NCBI GenBank assembly: GCA_029204045.2
Contig: CM055068.1
Location: 32,240,028 to 32,304,027, forward strand
DNA from: Tillandsia leiboldiana
Lineage: Eukaryota; Streptophyta; Magnoliopsida; Poales; Bromeliaceae
Reading direction: 5' to 3'
DNA: 64,000 nucleotides
Shown: positions 1-10,953 of the stretch, in pieces
Layout of the letters: each line of letters begins with the position of its first letter
Numbering within the stretch: position 1 is the stretch's first letter
The notes under the pieces: generated by a model
What the model saw: the letters and a program-made list of their open reading frames with translations, nothing else
Database searches by the model: none
Told to the model about the DNA's origin: nothing
Position numbers and translations under genes: made by a program

Positions 1-2691
1 CAGTCCTCAATCAGATGCAAAAGTACTCAAATAGTGGGAAACTCTGTCCACTAGAGAAATCTGATACCCAATCTGATGCATAAATAAATATCCGGTCAAC
101 CGCCCAATATCCGCGGTTGCCGCAATACCCTGCCGTCTATAATCAAGTCCTATAACCGACCTCCGGTCAACCGCCCAAAGTTCGCGGTCACTGCAAAACC
201 CTGCCAGCCTCAATCCGGCACAACCCATCCCTGACACCAATGTTCTGGCTACACTACCCCTGACCCCTGCTCGCACCTGAGCAACACGGACCGCCTGACT
301 AACAAAGAAGGAGAAAAGGATAACATGGTTTCTCCTAAGTCAAATTCCGGTATGTAGTGTAGCAGTAAAAGATGGCCTAGCTATATGTCCATACAAACAT
401 GTATTTGTCCTCAAAGAAGAATAAAGAAAATAAACCTCATGCCAAAATTATCAATGACTATACCTGTCCATAATCCTCGATCCATAATCGCTCCTCAGAG
501 TAGAACCTGCACATAACTACATAATCCTATCCCATTGCATAAACCAGCCTCATAAAAGGTTATGTGCTAACATGGCATGATAATTAATCATATAGGGTAA
601 CCTTGCCTTAGGTAAGCTTCCACTAATCCTCAACATGAATATTTGATTAATACCATTGTCATAATATGAATAATTAACTTGCAATTCCCATAAAATCAAC
701 ATTGTTAAGCTTACCGATCAATCCCAGGTATTGTACCCTACACCTGCATGCAATTCTAACATATAGAATTAGAGAACCGTCCACCGGTTCTCGAAACAAA
801 GCACCCACCTGAAACGCATTCCGCAGGCAAAGCCGAAGTCGGTGAAGTACGCAGCCGCACGAAATCCAAAATCTGCCGGAACCGCACCTTCGGTAAACAG
901 TCGCACAAACCACTGTTCCAACAAACAACATCGAAGGCGAGAATCAATTACATCACAACCAAAACTCTCAAAAACAGCATATGTTGTTTTTACCAACCAG
1001 CAGAGAGAAGAAGCCTTTTCACCTGTATACAGATCTCCAAAAATTCCAAAAAAATTACGGTTGCGATCCTCGCGACGAGTAGCCCCAAATCGACTATTTA
1101 AACGCCCCGTTCTGATACCTGAAGGCCAATAAACAATTCGGACAACGTCGGAAGCCATTCCCTCAAGAACACAGTTCTGCTGAAAAATAAAAAGCAGCAA
1201 AGAAGCTTAATTCTCACCCTCGAAATGACCTCATAAAAATCCAATAAAAATACGGGTGCCTTCCTCTCGAAGAGTAGATATCAATCGAGTCTTTAAACGC
1301 CTCATTCCGATGCACGAGCGCAGAGATAAAAATCCGACAAGCCTCCGCTGTCCAAAAATCCACCAGCAAAACAGTGGCTTAGAGATGCCTCGGGAACTGT
1401 GCCAAAAACTCGAAATGCGGAGAATTGATCAACACGAAAAACGAAGCCTTACCTCTCTTGAACGCGCTGCCGCAAAAATCGCCGAAAACGATGGTCTGAG
1501 TAAGCCAAGGGAGCCTGCGCACCGAAACACGACGAAGGGGATCACCGGTGAAGGAAAGTCGCACTGCGCCGAAATGCCGCATACCTCGAAGTGCGTGCCA
1601 CCAAAATTCCCAAACTTCTCCACAGGAAGATGAACAACTTTGCTTAAGGTTGCATAGAGAGGGGAGCTCGGAAAAAGCCTCAAACCGCAGGCTAAAGGGA
1701 GGTATTTATAGCCAAAAACCAACAATTGAAGAAATTCCCATTGGGTCCCCACTTTCGGGCGCCCAAAACATTCGGGCTGCTACAGTACGCCCAAAATGTA
1801 CCCCGAACCGTCAAAGCCTGAATCAGCTCTGGATCGACACGTGTCCCAAAACAGCAAACACAAAAATGGGCCACTCCCTGCGCGCCACGTTGCACCCGCA
1901 CAGCGCACAGCCAACCGGCCCACTCCCTGCGCGACACGTGGCCTCTGCCCCCGCGCACGCTACCCCGCGCGCCACCGCCTCGGGATTCGTGCCCACGTGC
2001 GCGCACGTCGCCGCTGCCTCGCCCATGCCGCGCACGCACCCCGAGGCAACTGCCCTCATGCTCCGTGGACCGGGTCCACAACACCCGCGAATCACAAGCT
2101 GCCACGTGTCCCCCACCGGTCCACCGTGCACCCGCGAAACCTCAGTGGACCGCGCCGCCTGAACCAGCCTCCCAGCGGCCGCCACGTTTCCACCCTTCCG
2201 GTGCACGCCGGCCCCGTGGACCGCGCGCCTGCCCGCGGCCGCTCCGCCGCCTGCCCGAGCCTGCGCCGCCGCTGCCCGCCGCCGCCGGCGCTGCCCCCGG
2301 CCGGCCGGAACAGTACCAAGGCCTCGAAAAACGTGTTTTCGTATCCGGACTCCGAAAAATACAAGTAAATAGTCCGTTTTCACCGTTTTCGCGCGCTGAA
2401 TCCAAATCTGCTGTCCGTTTTGCCAAATTCCATTTCCAAAATTTGTCGAAGGCATCCGGAAGGGCGTTTTTAATCCAAATTCCGCACTGAGTCCAATTTT
2501 GATGCCCGATTCGTGCGAAACCACTTCTAAACATCCGACAGGGTCATCCGATTACCCGTGTGATCCAATTTAACACCCTGGGTCCACTACTTGTGTCCAA
2601 TTTGGTGCACAGACATCGCCGACATGCCACATAGGCCTCCAGAAGCTGCTGGTCATACTGTAGAAGCCCTGTAGAGATCCGGGTCACCACA
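1..2691 (-). repeat. Long LTR A of a gypsy (Tekay-like) element, left part outside window
   Basis: The minus-strand LTR starts TGTGGTGACCCGG at 2691 and runs leftwards out of the window. It aligns by eye with the LTRs of element E and with LTRs B and D. Shared blocks are the promoter-distal segment with the GGAGGCC motif near 2630-2645, a GC-rich U3 at about 1860-2310, a TATA box near 1705, and the U5-side block at 60-300 with TCAACCGCCCA. The base after the terminus starts GTATC, a possible target duplication whose partner is off-window. It is probably nested inside LTR B, which has the same orientation and resumes at 2692. No coding capacity is claimed for its GC-rich open frames. Confidence 0.75.
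1703..1710 (-). promoter_or_regulatory. TATA box of LTR A
   Basis: TATAAATA on the minus strand, at the same place relative to the GC-rich U3 as in LTRs B, C and E. It predicts a transcript running leftwards from about 1675. Confidence 0.55.
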
Positions 2692-5600
2692 GTATCTACC
2701 CTGCCTGCCTGGATAAACCCAATCTAGCCACCAGTAAGAACTGGTACTGCCTGCTGTGCCTGCCGTATGGGATATGCTGACCAACGCATAACACCGATGA
2801 AAAGGAGTCTCGAGGACTCAAAGCCTGCATGTCGCACACTCCGGAGTGGTACTCGAGGGGAGCGACCCACACGAGTAAAGTATCTCAGTGATCAGTAACA
2901 TAAGTATCGTGAAACAGCAGGACTGGATCACGACTATGATCAAAGTGGGAAAATCCATCCACTAGAGAAATCTGATACCCAATCTGATGCAATAGTACTC
3001 AATAAGTGGGAAACTCCATCCACTAGAGAAATCTGATACCCAATCTGATGCAATGGTAAACATCCGGTCAACCGCCCAATGTCCGCGGTCGCTGCAACAC
3101 CCCACAATCAACAATCACGCCCAACAACCGACACCCGGTCAACCGCCTAATATTCGCGGTTACCACAATAATCCACAATCCACAATCGGGTAAAATAATC
3201 AATATCCGGTCAACCGCCTACTGTCCGCGGTTGCCGCAATAACCCACAATCCAACATCAAGTACATCCTGTCTCCGACCCTAAGGTCCCGGCTACACTAT
3301 CCCAAACCCCTGCTCGAACCCGAGCAACATAACTCAAAAGTCTAAATAAGAAGGAGAAAGGAAACAATCATGGTTTCTCCTAAGTCAAATCCCAATATGA
3401 TAGTGTAGCAATAAATAGTGGCCTATCTAGATGTCCATACAAGCATGCAAGAGTCCTCTTGCAAGATGAAAGAGAGAATATCAAATAACAGTTCCACATG
3501 TGTTTCAAATAATAAATCCACATAGATATAACCATCATGCTAAAATCATCAGCCAACTACACATGTATATAATCCCTGATCCATAATAAATCACCAAAGT
3601 GGTACCCGCACATAGATATGTCATCATGTCCCAATAATTAATCCATTTAACCAACTTTCATAAAATCTATGTGCTAACATGGCATGTTAATTATCACTAT
3701 TAAAAATGTCCCCGCAATCATGTTTCCACAACAATATTATCCCAATAATATTCCCAACATGCTATGTCCACAAAATTAATCTCAAATGATAGGCGCACAT
3801 TTATATCGTTCAATCATGCATGGTAATCAATCACATAGTCCAAGTGGGGAATTCTTTAATAAACTTAGTGAGCAAGTCAGAAGTTGAGGTATGCAACAAC
3901 CACCCACCTCGATCGCAGAGCACGCGAAGCACAGCCCAAATACGCCCTCACTTCAGGTAAACACGACACACTGCACGGTAATCCAAACGACGTACAATTA
4001 ATCCAAAAATGCACAATTACCCGCTGTCCAACAATCAGTCCCGAAAATGGCTAAATTTCACCTGCGAGATGAACTCGGAAAAATCCGAAAAAATAACCGC
4101 TGCGATCGTCGCGTCGAGCCGATCGAAACGGGTACTCGCACGTTCCGATCCGATACCTGTAGGCCAAGATAAAAATAAAACACCGCTGCATGCTCAAAAC
4201 TTCCCACAAACAAAAATCCTGTAGCATTCTGTCCAGAAAAGTGGGATTATCACCTTCGCAGCAACCTCCAAAAATCCCAGAAAAATCACCACTGTGTTCC
4301 TCGCGATGAGTAGATCCAAATCGAGTACTTATTCGCCCTGTTCCGATGCTCGTAGGCCGAGATATAAATCAAACAAGCCCCCGCTGTCCAAAAAGTCACC
4401 ACAGAAAAAGGGGGTCAAAAGGTGCCTCGGGAATTGTGCCAAAAACCCAAAATGAGGTGAAACGATCAACACGGAAAACGAAGCCTTACCTCTCTAGAAC
4501 ACGCTGCCGCGAAAATCGCCCAAAAATTCCATCGGGGTAGCCCAGGGGAGCCCTCAGACTGAACTGTGACGGAAAAACCCACTGTAAGAGAATCGTCGCA
4601 GTGCGCCGAATCGCAGATAACGCCGATGCCGAGGCCTCCAAAAATTCCGGGGATCCATCAAGAAGTAGGGGACAAGGTGATGAGCAAATTCCCTTAAGGC
4701 TCCAATCCGAGAGGAGCTCGGGAAAGGCCCAAAAGAGCAGCCCAAATGGAGTATTTATAGCCCATTCCAAACAAAAGACTTAATTACCTCATTGTCCCAA
4801 GTTCCGGGCGCCCGAATTGTTTCGGGCGCAAACAGTGCGCCGATCCGGGCCGTCGATCCAGCGCCCGAATCCACCACAACGCGCCACGTGTCCCCGAACG
4901 GCAAACAGCAAACCCGGCCGCTCCCGTTCTGCCGCGTGGCCCGCCCTGGTCAACGGGGTGGGTGGCGCCCGCCAATGGTGGGCCGCCACGTGGCGCACGC
5001 GTGCGCCACGTCGATGCCGTGGCCGCCACGCCAGCCACCACCCTGCCAACCGCCGCCTGCCACGCTACCTGCCCCCCGTACGCGCACAGTGGCGCGCCCA
5101 ATTCCCGCCCGCCAGGCCCCGCGCGCTCGCTGCGCCCGGTTCACACACTCCGTGCACCAGACGAACCACAAACTGCCACGTATCCACCTCTCAACCAATA
5201 GGAAACCGCCACGTGGCACACCACCAGCTTGCACGCCCGCGCCTGCCCGCGCACCTGCCCGGCCTGCCCGCGCACCCTCGCGTGCGCCGCGCCCACAGCA
5301 CCGAACCAATGAATAGCTGCCACGTGTCCCCGCCGGTCCACCGTACACCCGCGCCCTCTACCGTGAACCGAGCGCGCTGCGCCCGCCAATCTGGCGCTGC
5401 CACGTGTCATCCCGCCCGGCCCACTGCACCAGCGCCTCGCCCCGTGGACCGAGAAGCGTGCGTTGGCCAATCCGAAGCTGCCGCGTGTCTCGGCCGGCGG
5501 TCCCCGGCTCCCCCATGCACCAAAATGCGCTAGAAACTTCCGGGTCTCCGTTTTTGGGCGTCCGGACTCAGAAAAATACAAGTAAATAGCCGTTTTTCAT

Positions 5601-5814
5601 CGTTTTTCCGCGCTGAATCCAAATACAGCCTCCGTTTTGCACAAAACTCCTCCCAAAATTCGACGGGGGTATCCGAATACACTCGGGATCCATTCAACGC
5701 ACTGAGTCCATTTCTTGAGTCCGATACACACCCAAACACTCCCATCTCCCATGATAGTCCTCCAGAAGCCACTGATCAAGCCATAAACCCCCAATGAAGA
5801 TCCGGGTCATCACA
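2692..5814 (-). repeat. Long LTR B of a gypsy (Tekay-like) element, 3' part displaced
   Basis: The LTR start on the minus strand reads TGTGATGACCCGGATC at 5814. The block 2940-3300 repeats the TCAACCGCCCA and ATCTGATACCC segments seen at 50-300 in LTR A. The GC-rich U3 lies at about 4860-5520 and contains many CACGTG cores. The LTR does not reach its 3' terminus at 2692. The simplest reading is that LTR A inserted here and the rest of B lies further left. B and A are clearly diverged, so they are not the two LTRs of one young element. Confidence 0.7.
4752..4759 (-). promoter_or_regulatory. TATA box of LTR B
   Basis: TATAAATA on the minus strand between the GC-rich U3 (right) and the R/U5 region (left), in register with the TATA boxes of LTRs A and C. 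Confidence 0.55.
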
Positions 5815-6387
5815 TAAAGACAACCAAAAACAACAAGAGCTCCCTGGGGAAGAGAGTTAGCAGGGCATCCGGAGTAAATAGAAGGCATCTAATAGAAGGC
5901 GTCGAGAGATGACCACTTCGGTGAGAGGTTAGTATTAGGTACTAAAATGGACTAAATAGGAGAGAGAGAGAGCGCGAGCGAGAGAGAGAGAGAAGAGTCT
6001 TCTGTACAGGGTGGTTGGGAAATTGAAGACCAGAGGAAAGAGAGGGTTTTGGTTGTTGCAGGGATGAACTCGTTGGAAGAGGGAGATGAGGAAGGGATTC
6101 AAGGCGATAACCTCGAGGGCTGGCGGGCATGGTAGCCGAGGAATACTTTACTTGCTGCAGCCCTTGGGATAAAAAAGCTGAAAAAGCTAATTCCAGGGTG
6201 CGTGAGGAATAATTATTAACAGGTAATTCTGGAATACCCAGGAATTATCCGGTTTGACTAGAATAGGTTATTCTAGCATATTATTTGCATGTTTGGCAGA
6301 ATTAGAGGAATAAATGTTGTTATTCCATATTAATTCTGTTACCAAATGGGGCCTTGATGTATAATTGAGATTTGAGCTAGAAAAATA
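5815..6387. other. Spacer upstream of ndhL exons, with GA repeat and possible MITE remnant
   Basis: A purine-rich GA microsatellite lies at about 5960-5992. A minus-strand open frame (5942-6130) encodes a short Ser/Leu/Pro-rich peptide that looks like a plastid transit peptide, but nothing confirms it. About 6170-6355 has internal inverted similarity and ends in CCAAATGGGGCC, a pattern common at MITE ends. Its left end is not clear. No ndhL first exon was found on the plus strand here. Confidence 0.4.
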
Positions 6388-6930
6388 AAGGGCGAATTGC
6401 ACTACTAGTTCCCAAACCAGTTGTGTTTCATTTCGATCCTTGAACTTTAAGTTGGGCATTCCGTATCCGAACTTTTGAGAGTGTTTCATTTTAGTCCTTT
6501 CCTGACCTACTGCTAGGGGAAAACATAATTGCCTCCAACTAGCGCGCTTGTGCATCTATGCACCACACATCAGTTGGTCGTTGATCTTGTGTCATATTTC
6601 AATCTTTACTACAGTACAGTTAACTTAGAATTACTGGTTTAATTGAAGTATTTTAGTATGAGATGGATAGAGGGGGCAGTGCCTGTGTATATGAATGCAC
6701 TGGATGCAAGTGAAATTTTTTTTCATCACTGTTAGGGATGGGCATGGAACCGACCAAACCATGGAACCAAAACCAAATTGACAAATTTGATCCGTTTGAA
6801 TTACTTTTTTGTATGGACTAAGCGAAGCACTTTCAAAAGTTTGAGTTATTGGATACCCAACTTAAAAGTTCAAGGAACGAAGTAAAACTTGAGTAAAAGT
6901 TCATGGAGTAGTAGCACAATTTACCTAAAA
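6388..6930. mobile_element. MITE-like element with ~90-bp terminal inverted repeats
   Basis: The left end (GCGAATTGCACTACTAGTT, from about 6392) is mirrored by the reverse complement of the right end (AAATTGTGCTACTACTCC, about 6905-6925). Similarity continues inward through a CCTTGAACTT...AAGTTGGG block on both arms. The middle has no coding frame. It lies just upstream of the first recognised ndhL exon. The superfamily is not assigned and the target duplication was not resolved. Confidence 0.6.
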
Positions 6931-6959
6931 ATTCAGTTGGGTATTATTCTCTGGTGTAG

Positions 6960-8851
6960 GTGGAGGCACCGGCCACATGGGCTGTGACTGGAAACAACAA
7001 CGAAGATGATCTTGTGACGACGTTGATTTCAGCGGGAGTTATTGCATTTCTCTACTTCTTTGTTGCTCCAGTGAGCTAATTGCAACTAATACTCTTAAAT
7101 TTTTTTTTTATATGCTAAATTGCAAAAGAACCTCTTGCATTTTAACCCATGTTTCAATCATTCCGTGCTTGAAAATTGTATCAGTTTTAATTTTACACTC
7201 TACCATTTCTCATTTAGTTGATTAGGTCAAAAAAAAAAAAAAAAAGGTTAATTGTTGAATTTGATGCAAAACTTCACCACAGTGGTTTAGCATATCACAT
7301 TTATTTTATATCTTGATATTAATCTGAGTTCAAACTAAGGATTTAAGTGCCGTGGCACGGGCTCGTGTCGAAAACTTACCGGCACGGTACGGCACGGTGC
7401 GTGCCGAGCTGTGCCGATGAGTGCCGGTCACAAAAAATACATGCGTGCCGACACATAATGGCATGAAATATTTAATTTCTTTAGCAACAAAATTTTTTAA
7501 TTGCTTATTATGTATCTTTATCAAATATTTTGAACTTTATTAAGAAAATTACTTAGTAATTTTAAGAAAAAAGGATTTTGAACTGTGTCATCGGCACGGG
7601 AACTGTATCGTGCCGGTATCTTGTTGGCACGGTACGGCACGGTAGATACGGCCCGTGCCGATGGATACTTAAAACCTTGAACTTAATAAAAGATTTAAAA
7701 CTAATGACAAGAATCTCTTTCTCTGCTAAATCTGCCATAATAGGCAGTTTGTTGGGCAAATTGTTCAATTTATGTAATTTTTCTCCATTGAACATAACCG
7801 CCATCATTTACCAACCTGTTTCCGTGAAATTTTGCATCTGAATTTGACACTCATCTCACCCTTATGGGTACTTGGAATAGTCCCAAAGTGTAGTGTTAAA
7901 TTGATGTAAACTTTTTATGCACCGGGGTAATTGAGACACTGACTAGAGTGCAAGGGGCGATTTTTTTGTAATCTAGTCATAGTTACAACCCGGAGTTCTT
8001 TCGTTAACTTTGATGCCCTCATTTATTGAACTGCAGCCCATCATCATGAACTGGATGAGGCTTAGATGGTACAAGCGCAAGTTCCTCGAGATGTTTTTAC
8101 AATTCTTGTGTGTATTCGTCTTCTTTCCAGGGTGAGTACAGTTCCAATCACTCCGGAAATAATCACACTATATTTTTGTTGCTCTGTTTTCCTGAATGCC
8201 ACGGAGAAACAGAATAAAGAGGTTGGAGTAAGAAATTTATGACTATTTCAATGAAAAGAGGAGTAAAGAGGTTTCAATTAGACTTGAAGTATGATTTTTT
8301 GAGGCTAAGTCCTAACTTCAAACTTTATTTCCATTGCTTTTGCGTCGAATGTCGTTCCTCTCTTAAGTATTTTCGCATACCTCACGGAGCATTGTATAGA
8401 ACTCTATATGTTTATTGTAGAGAGTTTTAATACAATTCACTGCTCCTAATTACTCTCCTCAACTTAGTAATCGCTGGAGAGTACCACTAATTCATTTCTG
8501 TAACTTGAGACTGTTGGTTGCAAAGTGAAAAGCCGTTAACTAGAGTTGAGTGTTCTTTGAGATATTTTATTAGGCTTTCTCTTGCTCTTGAGGCTCATAT
8601 CACTGTGTGTGACATTACCAATTCGAATGGTGGAAATGTTAAATGTAATTTATTTATTTAGTGTATTGCATCTAGTTTATGTTGGTCCTCTATATAACGT
8701 GTCCTGGTACTTAAAACCTCAGTTTCTTTATGTATGAAGGTTGATGCTATGGGCACCATTCCTCAACTTCAGGAAATTTCCAAGGGATCCGACCATGAAG
8801 TACCCCTGGTCTACTCCAAAGGATGATGCCCCATTGTACAAATCAAGATAA
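6960..8851 (+). CDS. ndhL: NAD(P)H-quinone oxidoreductase subunit L, chloroplastic (NdhL/CRR23), last three exons
   Basis: NdhL is a nuclear-encoded membrane subunit of the chloroplast NDH complex (cyclic electron flow, thylakoid). Three exons join in frame. 6960-7070 has acceptor TGTAG and donor GTGAGC. 8037-8131 has acceptor CTGCAG and donor GTGAGT. 8740-8851 has acceptor ATGAAG and ends in TAA. They give about 79 residues after VEAPATWAVTG: a membrane helix (about LVTTLISAGVIAFLYFF), the family motif PPIIMNWMRLRWYKR, a second helix (about FLQFLCVFVFFPG) and the signature WAPFLNFRKFPRDP with KYPWSTPKD. The exon phases (0, then 2) fit. The first exon (transit peptide and first residues of the mature protein) is not visible upstream, and the C terminus after KYPWSTPKD is shorter than I expect. 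The gene may be complete with a distant exon 1, or truncated. Introns hold MITEs. Confidence 0.85.
7114..7975. mobile_element. Possible MITE in ndhL intron, containing a second MITE
   Basis: The left arm (ATTGCAAAAGAACCTCTTGCA, near 7118-7138) resembles the reverse complement of the right arm at about 7945-7975 (ATTACAAAAAAATCGCCCCTTGCA pattern, with differences). The element would fill most of the intron between the exons ending at 7070 and starting at 8037. The 7337-7678 element is nested in it. Arm similarity is moderate, so the limits are tentative. Confidence 0.35.
7337..7678. mobile_element. MITE with GGCACGG-rich inverted ends in ndhL intron
   Basis: The ends read AAGGATTTAAGT and, in reverse complement on the right, AAGGTTTTAAGT. 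Both are followed by GGCACGGGC-type sequence that recurs several times internally (GGCACGGTACGGCACG). No coding capacity. It is intronic, so splicing removes it if ndhL is transcribed. Confidence 0.55.
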
Positions 8852-9872
8852 TATCATGTTAAATATATGTATAATACTCCTATTATATTCTTGTTGTTAA
8901 TGTATATGACATCTGATCTTGATCTGCCATGATGGTTTTGTTTGTTTATATATTATTTGTTAAGTACACTAAATATCAGCGTATATGCATATCAGATTCT
9001 CCACCATTTCTAAACATTTTTTGGGATTGGCACCCACTCAAGTTTTGGTTGTTTTTTCTTTAATTGAGTAATTTTTATCAACTAAATTAAAAATTTTGTC
9101 AACAATTTTTTGAAAGAAAATTACATGTAAAATGAATATAAATTATATTTGTTGAGGTTGAGTGGGTCCGCAACAATAATTGAAGAATCCACTATTATAA
9201 AATTTGAATTATATTAGTGCGCATCATTGTGTGATACTGGAGCTAATTTTTTCGGATGATTTATACAATCCGTCGAAAATACTATTTGTTACACTTCTTT
9301 CAGAAATAGAAGCATATGGCAGTAAGCATCGAGTCAATTTTATGTCGCAGTTTGATCGTTGCCTTTTCTTTCATTTGGATCCAGGTGGAAAGAAAGATAT
9401 CATCTGACTTTAGTAAAAATCAGTGGGTGTATCTAGCGAGTTTTCCACATTCGGCCGAAGTGAGCTTGAAAAATCATAACAAGTAAAAAGTTACACAACT
9501 GTTTCAGGCTCTCTGTTGCATAGCAGGCAACTTGGTGAGTATGGCTATTCCCTCTTAGTTAGATTGACGGCTGTTAGATTTTTTTTTTCCTAGAAGCCAA
9601 CCACATAAAGATTTTTGCATAGTGGGTCTTTAGTATTCTAAATAATGAATACAGAAAAATCCTTGATGCCACCAAAATATAGGAAATTATATGCTGACTC
9701 GACGGTAAAAAGCCCATTACCAGTCCATCCTCAAATAATTGTGCCATCTTCATCAGTTAGTGTTGGCCATTTGATTGGGAATTTTCCCACCCTGCACCGA
9801 AGGATGTTGGCCGGTTGAGAACCTAAGCTAGGTGTCATACCCAAAGGGACGATGTGCTAGTGTGTGTGTATA
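8852..9872. other. AT-rich region downstream of ndhL
   Basis: AT-rich sequence following the ndhL stop. It probably includes the 3' UTR and polyadenylation region in its first few hundred bases. No convincing gene, and only short open frames. Confidence 0.4.
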
Positions 9873-10079
9873 TATATTAATAGCACTAAATTATTAGTGC
9901 TATTAGGTTTTTGATTCTTAAATGAATGGATTTGTAGTTAGGATGATAGTGGGTCCATAGAGTTTAATTCTGTTGAAATAATAGTATAATCTTAAAAATA
10001 AAAATGATCAAAGAAATAGATCTAACGATGAAAAACTCGATAGTATCAAGTGTTTTGTGCTATCAATAGTATGGTAGCA

Positions 10080-10083
<4 letters not shown>
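9873..10083. mobile_element. Small inverted-repeat element next to (TA)n
   Basis: The left arm (TAATAGCACTAAA ... TTTTTGATTCT) is partly mirrored by the reverse complement of the right arm (TGATAGCACAAAA ... GTTTTTCATCG). It lies between TATATA runs, like the next two elements. Confidence 0.4.

Positions 10084-10173
<90 letters not shown>
10084..10173. repeat. (TA)n microsatellite 1
   Basis: An uninterrupted TA dinucleotide run of about 90 bp, abutting inverted-repeat elements on both sides. Confidence 0.95.
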
Positions 10174-10176
<3 letters not shown>

Positions 10177-10400
10177 CGGCTACTGTGCTTGTACAAGCAC
10201 CAAGCAATTGGTGCTTGTAAGTTTTCTACCGTTAGTTCTAACCCTTTGATTAATTCTACCCCTTAGATCATACTATTTTACCAACCACCCACTAAATCCA
10301 AGGGGGCCACCATCATCCTAACCGCACATTCCTACATCTAAGGGTAAAAAACTCACAAGCACAAATAAATTGGTGCTTTTACAAACATAGGAGCTCAATT

Positions 10401-10404
<4 letters not shown>
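10174..10404. mobile_element. (TA)n-flanked MITE, copy 1
   Basis: The left arm (GTGCTTGTACAAGCACCAAG, then GTAAGTTTTCTACCGTTAG) is mirrored by the right arm in reverse complement (GTTTGTAAAAGCACCAATTT, then GTGAGTTTTTTACCCTTAG). It is bounded on both sides by (TA)n runs. This is the arrangement known for microsatellite-targeting elements such as rice Micron. Family identity is not established. Confidence 0.6.

Positions 10405-10495
<91 letters not shown>
10405..10495. repeat. (TA)n microsatellite 2
   Basis: An uninterrupted TA dinucleotide run of about 90 bp separating two related inverted-repeat elements. Confidence 0.95.
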
Positions 10496-10498
<3 letters not shown>

Positions 10499-10700
10499 CG
10501 GCTATTATGCTTGTACAAGCACCAAGCAATTAGTGTTTATAAGTTTTCTACCGTTAGATCTACATTTTTTACTAATTTCAACTCATATATCATTATATTT
10601 CACTAATCACTCACTTAACCCAAATGACCCACTATCATCCTAACCATATATCTTTTCATCCAAGAGCTCAAAACCTACAAGTACCAATATGAGTATTATA
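10496..10700. mobile_element. (TA)n-flanked MITE, copy 2
   Basis: A second copy of the 10174-10404 element: the left arm again reads CTTGTACAAGCACCAAGCAA and is followed by AAGTTTTCTACCGTTAG. The middle has diverged. The right arm in reverse complement reads GTACTTGTAGGTTTTGAGC and is followed by TATATA. Confidence 0.55.
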
Positions 10701-10748
10701 TATATGGTTAGGATGATAGTGGGTTATTTGGGTTAAGTGAGTGATTAG
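10701..10748. mobile_element. Inverted fragment of the same MITE family
   Basis: The segment GGTTAGGATGATAGTGGG...GTGAGTGATTAG is the reverse complement of about 10603-10650 in copy 2. It ends abruptly at LTR C, so this is a breakpoint. Confidence 0.5.
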
Positions 10749-10945
10749 CACAATCAAACGCGACGAAGGCGGTCACAAATGAACGAGCGTCGCGCCGCGC
10801 CGTAAAAATGAGAGCCTCGGGATGCGTGCCACTAAAAATCCCAGGAATCCTCTGTGGGGTGTAGCTCAGATGGAGGAAGAAAATCCCTGTAGAACTCACT
10901 GTGAGAAACAGCCCAGAAAAGGGCGAAACAGTGGCCCAAAGGTTC

Positions 10946-10953
10946 TATTTATA
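10946..10953 (-). promoter_or_regulatory. TATA box of LTR C
   Basis: TATAAATA on the minus strand just downstream of the GC-rich U3, as in LTRs A and B. Confidence 0.5.

Noticed and set aside
1548..2534. Long Pro/Ala/Arg frames on both strands near 1550-2530
   Set aside because: GC-rich U3 of LTR A. Equivalent frames appear in LTRs B, C and D without amino-acid conservation.
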